Shown one piece after another: positions 48,001 to 59,700 of a stretch of DNA of 64,000 nucleotides. The position numbers and the translations under genes were made by a program. The notes under the pieces are model-generated. The model made no database searches. It was not told the DNA's origin and saw nothing but the letters and a program-made list of their open reading frames with translations. Origin of the DNA: Bolinopsis microptera (Eukaryota > Ctenophora > Tentaculata > Lobata > Bolinopsidae); contig NC_087074.1 of NCBI RefSeq assembly GCF_026151205.1, positions 6,758,001 to 6,822,000 on the forward strand, in the 5' to 3' direction. How positions within the stretch are numbered: the stretch's first letter is position 1; each line of letters starts with the position of its first letter.

Positions 48001-51000
48001 TATAATATATTAGTACCTACCCAATTTGAAGTATGAGAAATGAAATTCGAAGTTAAAACTCAATTTATAGAAGGTAATAAAAAATACTCTCACCCGTCAC
48101 TACAAAAGGAAGATAGAATCCTCCTACATCGTAAAGGAAACCCCCCATGAAGGGTCCAAGTGCCAGGGAAGCACTGAAAGTAAGTTCATATATTGCCGTT
48201 ACCATCCCGAGAGAATCTTTGTAAATTGATCCCATGACTGCCACGACCATCGGTTCAGCTAGCCCTAATGCTGCTCCTTGGATTGCTCTGGAGTATAAAA
48301 ACCATACTTGATCAGACACTTCCTATTAAACCTAAACATTTCGCCCAAACTTATTTTGAAATAGGCAAATAGCCTTCTATTCAAGTTATCAATTTCATTA
48401 TATTTAGAAATGAAATGAATATTTTTGTTTATTAAATTACCTGCATATGACGACCGATACATCAAACAAGGCGTTATTAAACATGGGAATGACAAACACG
48501 ATAGAGGTAAGGAAAAGGGCCACCCCACTCCACCCAACCATCATCTTCACAGTGGTTTTTGATGCTACAGATCCTGCTATTAGAGAGGTTACTGCGCCTA
48601 CGAAAGGCAACGTCCCTGCCAAGACCCCACCAATAATAGCTCTTTGTTTGCGATTTTTTACGATCTCGTCGGTTAGGAAAGGAAGAGTGAGGCTGAAGTA
48701 GAGGTTCATCGTCAGAATAAGCAAGGAAAGTACTCCAAATATTGCCGGTTTTTTTAATCTCTGCAGATATCTCAGTGGAGCCGTTGGTTTGTCGGATTCT
48801 TCTATGATCTTGTCTTCCATGTCTGAATCTGGAAATTATGTGACTGAATAAAAATATAATATTATAGAGTTATAGTTTATTATTCCAGTATCATCACCAA
48901 TCTAAACAACTAAGAGCTCAGTAAACGAAAAACGTCAGAACGGACATTCAAAATATGTGCTAACTGGAAAAGCACAAATTTATAAATATTTCAACTTCTT
49001 GGAATTATGAACTATTGCCAGTGGCTAGTATAGCTATAATAGCTCTTGCATACCTTAAGCAGTGTTCATGCAACATTAATACAATTATTTCAGACCCGGA
49101 TCGCACACACAACATCTTACCCTACAAATTTGTATCATCCTAAATCAATGAGATTTCATAACTCTCTACAACATTCAAAATTCACAAATTTATTAATTAT
49201 CAAGTACGTTCTCCTCAGTATTATTCAAGTTCAGTGCGATAGTGCCTTGCTACGTAAACGCTACTTGAAACAAATTAAATACAAATAACACCTCACAAAA
49301 CTAAACAACACAAAAGCAACCACTTTATTCGATTTCTATTTTTTAGCCTAATCAGTTATAATCATATTGATAAGGCCTAGATAAAGAGATAAGGACACTT
49401 TATTTCACTTAATTAGTTAAGTATATATATACCACGAAAATCCAATTTTAGCTCATAATATAATTTACTTGTAGATCTAAATAGAAATCATATCACGATT
49501 CTGTAGCATACAGGACCTCCGGTTCTCGTGAAAGAATCTGATTTGAACTATAGTTTACAATACATTTCATTGTTTTATATACTATCAGTATCATAATCAT
49601 AATATTTAGCTCTAAATGGAATCCACTGTTACATCTAAAAACAAAGGACCAAGATCAAATGTTCAAGCTGCAGCGGCTGGTGTTACTCTCTTAGAAATAT
49701 TCGCACATGCTCATGGTGCCAAAGTAATGTCCATGTCAAATGTTTTAAGGATAATTTAGGCTGTACGAGTTGCTGTGAAAGTATCATTCCTGGATTTCAC
49801 GCAACTTACTATGGAATCTATGACGACTACAATAAACTTAATAGTGACATATTTAATCCGTATGATCAGAATAGTCGATTTAATCTTATTGGCGACGCCA
49901 TGACCAACGAAGAGCATCAATCGTATCTACATTTTTCAATGACGTATGTGACGAAATTTACATTTCTTGACCCTATTTTGAAGAACACCTCTGTTAGAAT
50001 TCAATGTTCTTCCAGGAATTATTGGTTGGTTATTTTTCAGCAATTAGAACTCAAGTTTAACAATGCTGAGTTTAATTGGACTAAGTTACTGAAATGTGAC
50101 GAAATTTACTTTTCCTGCCCCAACGGTATAATTTCAATGTGATGACAAATTGGTATGGGTTTCTATATTTCCTGTAGAAATCGATTAAAACCATTAAAAT
50201 TGTCCCTGTTACTTCAACGGTTTTCTGATAGCTGTCCTTCATATAAACGGCCAGGAAGTTGCATAAACATAGTGATTGTGAAAAACTTATACAAAGGATG
50301 CCACAATGCTCGCAACATGCCGCCACCTCTTACATGCCGCCACCACCTGAGCTGCAAAATTTGTCCACCACTCCATAGAAATTAGAATTAAAGATTTTAA
50401 GTGATTAAACCTCATTCTGTCCGATAACCATAATGATATTATAGCATAGGACTACTTGTTCCAGAACCACGTGCTTAAGAACAACTTGTTCACTTGAAGA
50501 ACTGCGGAAATTTCTGCGAATTCGCCGCGATTTTCGAGATTTTCGCCGCGATTTTGCCTTGTTTGGCTTGTCGCGGCACTGCGATTTTTGGCCTAATTAA
50601 TTGCGATTTTATTTCGACCTTGGAGGGGAAGGGGAAAGGTATCCACATTTATATGGTAGTGTTTTCGTATCACATTATCTATTACTAATGATTCCAATAC
50701 AGTCTAACCTAGCGTACTTGTAACTTGATACTAAAGATCTAACGCATATCCTAAAAGATGGCGTTGAGACATCCTGCTATTAATCTGATGATATGAGAAC
50801 TGAAAAAAAGTTTGAATAATACTTGACAAACTTATTACAACATTTAAAAAATAAATAATAAACCAAGAAAAATTAAGGAGAAAATGAAGATGAAGTCTCC
50901 TACAAAGTTATTATTCTACTACGGCTAAGACACGGTTACCCAAACTAAGCGGCCCAACCAAATTGTAACAACCCCCTCCCTTCCTCCCTCACCGAAGCCC

Positions 51001-54000
51001 GGGCCGATCCGGACCAACTCCTCTAAACTCTATAAACACTGAAGTTTATTCGAGAACAATGATCATGAATAAATTACATCCCCTTTCCTGCAAAGCTAAA
51101 GCTCAGCTAATCGTTTATAATATGCACTTATTAAATATCGGTTGTAAATGTAACTTCGTTCCCTTAAAATATATATTAACAGAAACTTCAAGTTTATTCC
51201 ATGAATATCATGAATCAACTTTATTTATTTATCTGAGCGTTGATACTAAATAGTAAAATACGCACCGTACATTCAGATAACAATTTAATTTCTGCTGCAG
51301 TCGGCACTCACTTCGGACAATGAAAAGATTCGTGATTACCTGGAAAAGGTGTTTGATAAAGAAGTACATAAATTATGATTTGTTTCTGAATTTCATTCGA
51401 GCTTATTCGAGTTATTAAGTTATTGATTATTGTAAACATTGAAATCAAGGTTTGATAAACAAGCTAGAAATACTGTCATAGTACACCAATATACATAAAC
51501 CAAGCAAACTCAGTAGCTTTAGGGGGATGTCAATCTTAATCCCCAGACAATATTTATAGAATATCGATAATAAATATTTAATAAACGTCGAAATTCATTT
51601 TTGAGTACAAGGTACCCAAAGATTAGTAACATATAAATTGGCTACCAAATTCGTTAATTCATGCGAAAGTGAAAGTATTATCATTTAATGAAAATTTTAA
51701 AATGTTCGGTACAAAAAAAGGTGATATTTTTCAATAAGTATTTAAGAAAGTTTTATTCAGTTGTATTCAAATTGTCCTGAATATCTGCTATCAATAACCA
51801 GTGCTATTTTATAGCTATATAATAGCCTCAGACATAATAATGTTCACTCCGTAGTCCTACTGGAAGCTCTGTGGACATCCCAGCTTAGGTATGTTCTGTA
51901 ACTTAGAGGACTTGGAAGCACATATCTTAGTTTCTACTTCCCAAGCAGGCATGTTAATCGCCGCTATGACGTCACCCTCAGCATCCCAGGTCATCATGGA
52001 ACACTTCATCGCGTAGGCTTCAGCAGCATTACATCCAGGCAGGAGGACCCTATCTACTTTAGGTATAACCATCCAGGGGTAGAGATCGTTTTGAATGTTC
52101 ATTCCTTTACACTGGTCATAAACACAGGCGTCAATAAAGGGTTCCTTGTCGTGCACGCAGTTCTCAAAGTCGTGGTTCCCAAAGATCTTGGCGCATTTCT
52201 CTTCCGCCTTCTTGAATTTCCTAGCTCCGCAGAGTGCCTCCATCTGGTCCATGGTAGGGGCTGGGGTTCCCGCATCACATTGCCAGTTCCTGTCCACTTT
52301 CAGACTCTCTGAGAAGACTATGAGGTTGCTGTTCTCCGTTCCCCACACATTCCAGTCGTTCAGGGGGTCCTGGTCGTTGTCCCCACAGAGCCCCTGAGTT
52401 TGGGCAGTTTGAGGTACTTCTATTGTTACTGTCGTCAGACCATCCCAATACACCTTCAGCCAGTCCTGCACCCCGTTTCCGTTTCCATCCTGCTGGTCTA
52501 ACAGAAGACTGACTATCAGTGTGGATCCTGAGAACTCCACGTCGAGCTCTCCTACTTTTATTGGTGATTTCAGCTGTACTGTCTCTATTTTCTTCCCCTT
52601 GTGGTTCACGATCCACCCTCTCTGCAACTCAACAGCATCTCCTCTGGCGTAGATAGTGACTGATTCCAGGCACACTCCCTCAGCCAGGTGGCCACATGGT
52701 CGCATTCTCCCGTAGATAAACCAGCTAGCGGCGTCTTGGTCCAGTGCCAAAACGTAATCACAGCTCGACCCAGGTAAATTGTAGATACTCCCATCAAATG
52801 ACACGATGTGAGGGTCCCCAAACACCTGACAAGAAGACCGAGCACTGCTGATCATGGTTAGCGCCCCCCAGTTTGGGAGGGATGTACTGCTGGACTCGGG
52901 ACTAGCTTCTGTTACACCGGATACCGGGTTATTCTGGGCCTTGTCAGGTCTCTGAACGTGAAGGTAGAACTTGGCTAGGTTAACATCACATGCTTGTAGG
53001 TCAGTGTCCTTGTTGATGCAAGCCCTGCATCTGTACCATCCCTCATCACTCTTCGTAACGTACTGCTTGGCGAGGTATATCTCTGCAGTTTCAGTGATGT
53101 CAATCCTTCCTTTCGGGTGACTTGGTCGAGATTTAGTGCTCTTTGAGTAATCAGCCCACCAGCCGTGCTCCGGACTGCTTAAGTCACGTGACTTGTCGTT
53201 CTCGTAGATCAGGCTCAGCTCCAGGTCGTGTTTAGGCCAGTGTGGCAAATGGTCCGCTGCATCCGAGGCCTTGCATTCAAATTCGACCATGTCTCCTTCT
53301 TTCACAGTTTTGCTCTGAGAGTAAGAGTTGAGAACTGGATATGGATGAGGATCAAATACTCCAATCTCATCCAGTCCCTCAGCAGAGGATGAGGATGTTA
53401 TTAAGGGCGAAGATGTGGGTTCTAATTCTGGAAATCCAACTGTTGGATCCAACTCAACATCGTTACTAAATGATACCGCGGCAGTGGCGAAGAACAGTGC
53501 AAAAAGCACTAAAACAACTTTTTGCATCATCACCCAGAAAACGACAACAAATCGTAAGCGCAGTAAATATTAAAAACGGGAATTTGTGCAAGAATTGATC
53601 TATTCTGTGCCCACAAATATCTTAAGGTCCTGATTATGCAAACTCTGCAATAATATCAGGTCCTGCAAGTAACTCAATTACACTTTTTATAACTTTACAG
53701 TTAAATGAGTTAGTGATAGCATTTAACGCTCCAACGTTAGAACTCCGTCTGATTCTGATCAATCAATCCCCAAAAATATACCACTATAAAGTTGCGATGT
53801 CTCGATGGTGCTGTAAATCATATTATAAATCTGCTTCAGACTCAGTATACACTGTATAATATAACTCAATTCTCATATTATTAATTATTATTGTTATTAA
53901 TACCAGTGACGTGTAGTATGTGAAAAGTATGTTCTTTTATTTGTGAAAGTTTGTGGAACGTCAATAACTTGTTCGAATCCTCTTATAAATCGTGGAATAC

Positions 54001-56738
54001 CGGGGAATGCCGTTTTTCACATTCCAGTAGTTTTTCTTGCAGAATAATGAAAAATGAGTTCGAATTACAATCTTACTATCTTACTATATATAAAGCGAGA
54101 CGATGTATATGGATGTGTTTATCCGTGCCATTTTACTGACACCACGGCATCAACTTTAACGCAACTTTCCGCAAAAACCGTAAAAGATATACAACTGAAA
54201 CTTTTTTGACTGGGTCAAATGCTTTAATGGCCTTCAAATCAGCATGAAAAAATAAAAAATTGGCCAAAGAATAATAATTTTAGTGCCCAAAATTTTGACT
54301 CCCAAGTGGTGTCAAAAACGCGAATTAAATAGATAATAATTATTTTAGTCTCTCGAGTCTTGACACCACTTTAGAGTTCTGGGTTAGACGGGTTCCTGCT
54401 AATAATAATAATAGTAATACCTTTGTTAAATTTACATAGCTGTGCGCCTGCTTAATCGGTTAATTTCGCAGGCTTGTTTCCTACAGGAAGTTATCTTTGA
54501 CCAGGGCCGGGATAGTCTATATTTTATTAAACTACTCTTAATTTCAGGTACACAGAGCTTGAGATTGCAGAACAGGTCAGCGCTCTGAGAATTAGCTTGA
54601 TGAACAGCGGAAAAGTGATCTCTAAACGCAAAGGGTATGTTACTTGGTTAATAAGTTAGTTACTATGTTGGTTACTAAGTTGGTTACTAAGTTGGTTAGT
54701 AAGTTGGTTACTAAGTTGGTTACTAAGTTAGTTATTAAGTTGGTTACTAAGTTGATTACTATGTTGGTTACTATGTTGGTTACTAAGTTGGTTACTATGT
54801 TGGTTACTAAGTTGGTTACTGAGTTGGTTACTATGTTGGTTACTATGTTGGTTACTATGTTGGTTACTACGTTACTTGACCGTGTAGCTGGGTATGTTAC
54901 TTGAGCATGTACTAGTGATTGATCTGTTTGATAATGCTCCCAAGATCAGCTGTGAAAACTGCTGTTGGTTTAAAACTTGCTAAAAACATACTGCAGGGCT
55001 CAGTTGTATCACTAAGATTTTATACATTTCTCTGTATGCCCATTACATCACACAATTAACTATTCAATTATTCTGCGTAAACACACAATAAATTAAGTAA
55101 TTAGTTTTCAATTTAGAGATATTAATTAGAATATTACCGTCAGTGAGACGCACCATCTGGCGGAGGCACAGCACAGGAAGAATGAGAAGATGAGGGAAGC
55201 GTTCGGTATCAAAGCTAAGGAGGACGGGGAGATTAAGGAGGATAGTTCGGATAGTTCTGAGGAGGAGGGAGCTGATAAGGAGAATGGGTAAGGAGCAAGG
55301 AGAATTTAATGATCTTTCAAACTTATGCTCTATTTATTTTTTACGATTGTTGATGCCAAGAAAGTGAACGGATAGATTTAGAAAATTCCAGGACATTTTA
55401 CGTTAAAGCAGTCATAAATCTAACGTGATCAATGATATGGCTAAGAATAGTAGAATTCCCGCACAATTTTTTCCATAATCTTATTACGATATCTTTACAA
55501 TATCTTTGCAAAAAGTACAAATTCCATCATAGGGAGGAGAAACCTGATAATGAGGAGGCTGAATCAGAGGACACTGACTCAGAGAATAAACTGCAGTAAG
55601 TCAAAAGTGTAATTAGTGTATATGTCTACAAACTTTGCTTGGTTTTAAAAATCTCCGTGCCCCCCCCCCCCCCTCGGGCCCCTATACTACAGCAGTACAC
55701 TTAGTTGAACACTGTTAACTTTTGAACAACTACAAAAACAAACCGAGTTGATAATGTTATAATTCAACATTTCTTCACAGGAAAAAGCCTAAGGTTTTGG
55801 ACGACGACAAAGAGTAAGTCGCATCGAAATTAAATTCTTAAATGATCATTCCATTAATAAACTCACTATCTAGCAAAACCACTAAAATTTCCTTGAAATT
55901 TCAATAAAATTTTTATAAATCTCAATGTATTGCGGCAGTATTTTCGGTAATTTCCAGTCAATTTTTATACCAATAAAAATACATTTTATCTAGATAAACA
56001 GATAACTTTTATTAACGAATTATCGGGGATAATTATCGGTTACGATTATCGGAGCGGATAGAGCATAGTTCTCAAACATCAGGTTGTTGAGTTATGTGGC
56101 CAAACCCTATTTTAAGGCTCTGGCAAGTAGCAATTACAGCACTTAAAATCAAAATAACTCTGCTTCTGATTGGAGTTAGGAGCTGAACTTGGGCATTAAA
56201 ATATCCAGAATCATCATATTAAGTGGGGTGGAGCATGGTTTCAAAGTCCTTGGATGTCAGGTTGTTGAGTTAGACTAACTCAGTTAGTAGGCCAAACCCT
56301 GTTCTTACGTTCTCGCGAGTAGAAAATACAGCACTTAATACTTAAATACTAGATACCTCTGCTTCTGATTGGAGTTTAGTGTTAAACTTGGCTATTAAAA
56401 TGTTCAAATTCTTCGCATTGAGTAGGATACTCAGACTTCAGGTTGTGTATTTATGTGGAGCCAAGTGCTCATCTTGGGAATTAAAAGTAGAATTTGGTTG
56501 TAAAGGCCCTACTATAGTTAATCTGGTGGAGTTCTACTTTTTTAAAACCCCAGTGCAGTGTGCAACTTTTAAAATACTTTTTTACATCCTTTTCACATAC
56601 CTTTCTGTACCAGAGAGAAAGAAAACAGGTCAGACCCAGGACGGAAGCGTCGTGGTAGTGAAGCTAGCAAATCGAAGTGGGAAGCAGATAACAGTACAAC
56701 ACGCTGGGAGCAGGACCGTGCAGACAGACGGGGCGGTA

Positions 56739-56772
<34 letters not shown>

Positions 56773-59700
56773 CTCTCCTTCGCCTCGCAGGGGGAGGAAG
56801 TCTCCTTCTCCCAGACGAGGCCGGGGGTCTGCTTCACCCAGACGCAAAAGGCAGTCTCCTTCACCCAGACGAGGCCGGGGGTCTCCTTCTCCACGTAGAG
56901 GGAGAGATCAGAGGGACGACAGGAGACGTCAGAGATCAAGGTTGGTACTCTTTCTAATTGTCCGTTATTTGTCGGTTTTCTTTGGTGACAGTGTACTGTT
57001 TTTAAGCTTTACTCTCTCGGTGATGATGACTAAAGCTCTTCAATAGTTCTGAATGTCTAGTGTGTTGTAGAGAGTTGCTATAAGTGCTGTATGAGTATCT
57101 TAGTTACTGTGGTTGGTGTGTCATTGTTCAATCCAGTGTTTTTAAACGACTCCGTGAACCTCTCCTTTTGTCGCTTTGAATAAAGATCGCTACTTTGAAG
57201 GGCAGACAACTTGTTTGTTTGTGGTGCACCTCAATTCTTAAGTAAGAAGGACAGACAACTTGTCATTGGTTTACATCACTCCTATAATATGGTACGACTA
57301 AAACAGTGACCAGCTAAATGGTGAGATGTCTAGTGTCACTTACACTAGTCTAAAGCGTACTGTTTACATGTGTAGAGCTCTCTATATGTAACAATATGTA
57401 ACACAATATTAATATATAACAATATGTAACACAATATGTAACACAATATGTAACACAATATGTAACACAATATGTAACACAATATGTAACCTAATATGTA
57501 CTGTAACACAATATGTAACACAATATGTAACAATATATAACAATATATAACAATATGTAATTATATGTAACAATATGTAACAATATATATAACAATATGT
57601 AACAATATGTAACAATATGTAACAATATGTAACACAATATGTAATTATATGTAACAATATAAATATGTAACAATATATAACAATATATAACAATATATAA
57701 CAATATGTAACAATATGTTACAATGTGTAACAATATGTAACACAATATGTAACAATGTGTAACACAATGTGTAACACAATGTGTAACAATATGTAATAAT
57801 ATGTAACAATATGTAACAATATGTAACAATATGTAACAATATTTAACAATATATTGTAACAATATTTAACAATATGTAACACAATATGTAACACAATATG
57901 TAACACAATATGTAACACAATATGTTACACAATATGTTACAGGAGCAGAGACCGCCCAGCGAGAAGAAGAAGATCAGGATCTTCAGGACGTGAAGACTCG
58001 CGCAGCAAGAAGAGGCGTAACGACTCAGCAGAGAGGAGGAACAGGGTCCGTGAGAGACGAGAAAGAGACAGAAGCAGTCCGTCTTCTCCTGTAAAAGAGA
58101 GACGAGAGAGGAGACGATCCAGGAAGGAGAGCGAGTCTAAAGTCAGGTGAGATTAGTATTGTTATTATGTATGAGGTCATTAGTGACGTCATAGTACATT
58201 TGACATTTTATTTAGTCTAGTTGGGAATACGAGAATTGAATTGTTTAAAATTCAAAAGATTACATTACTAAATATCTTGTTAATCGTCAAGGGCATCATC
58301 AGCATCTGAGGAAAGAGTTGTGAAGAAAAAGGACCGTAAAAAGAAAAAGGAAAAGTAAGCATTATTTTAAGGCGTTTTCTTTTTGTTTCAAGTTACTTAC
58401 TCAAGGTACTTGTTCTGTTTTTCACTGTGAAAATATCTTGATATCATATTACATGTGTAGTGCACGGGAAATAGGACATGTTTCTATTTTCAGAATAAAA
58501 GCAGAAAATGTTCGAAACCTTACATTAAAATTTACATTTGATATTTCAACGGCTTTCCGTTCCGGTAACATACCTGCCCTTTGATCCTTTGTACAGACTG
58601 TCCCTGATATTCTTTACCAGTATATTATTTAACAGTGACGGCGAAAAGTAATGTTATACTGAGCTTAGTTTAATGAGTTGCACATGTTTCAGGCAAGAGA
58701 AGGAAAGGAAGAGTAGGCAGAGGTAACTTTCATTCTTATTACTAACACGGACAGCCATCACTCTTTAAAAAGGATATTTTATGTGTGATTTTGTTTTTAA
58801 GGCTCGTTTTTATTTGGCGGAAATTATTCCACCGTTTATCTGATTAATATTTTCTTGTTTAGGTCGTCGTCAAGAAGCGAGAGCCCGGTCAAGAAGTAAG
58901 ATAATCTCATAACTTTAATCATGAGTTGAAAACTGCTTCTAAGCAGAAAATCAACCTTACCAACTTTACAATTTTCTAAATAAATATATATTTAAATATA
59001 TATTTAGATTATATTCCCCCTTTATAACCCGTAACAAGAGGCAAACTAACGCTGTGTATTTTAAAGGAGGCTATGGATTGAGACAACCTCCTTCTCACTT
59101 AGCCTTATAGTTATATTTTGAAGGTGAGATTATTGTATCTTCCTTTTCTCTTTCGCAATTCTAAACAGATTAAATAAAACAACTGTCCTAATAATACACA
59201 GGCGAAGTTACTAACCAGCCTAAACTGTAACGTTATAGCATGTGCATTGTGCAGTGTGCATTTACGTCACAACTCTACTCGTAATTCTACTCAAAACCTC
59301 CCAACGTATAGTGGAAAGTGCGCCAGAATACTAACACCTACTTTTAAGTTGGAATACTGATATGAAATCAAATAGGTTGCTTAAAACAATATGTCGACAT
59401 TTCAGAAAACCAGGAAATCAATAAAATTTCAGTAGATTTAGCTTAAATGACAAGTTCAGGTATTTCATCAGTGTGACATTAATTAGCTGACATTTATTGA
59501 CTTAAAACTCGGGATCACAGCGTCAATATGATCCAATATACGTTATTAAGTCTTGTTTTACTGTTAAATGTTTATTACCCTTACTCATTAAGAAAATGTT
59601 AACACGACATAATATTTTCAGGGACAAGAAGAAAAAATCCAAAAAGTAAGTTATCCATTTTTAAAATCTCATTGCAATTTTTTGTGAATTACAGTTCGAA

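Noticed and set aside
51301-51347. Extra SRRM2 exon between exons 2 and 3
   Set aside because: Has AG and GT borders, but joining exon 2 directly to 54548 gives the conserved cwf21 sequence without it, and the phase-2 reading shows no similarity.
57345-57918. Several [10 protein letters not shown]-type frames
   Set aside because: Intron 7 minisatellite read on the minus strand.
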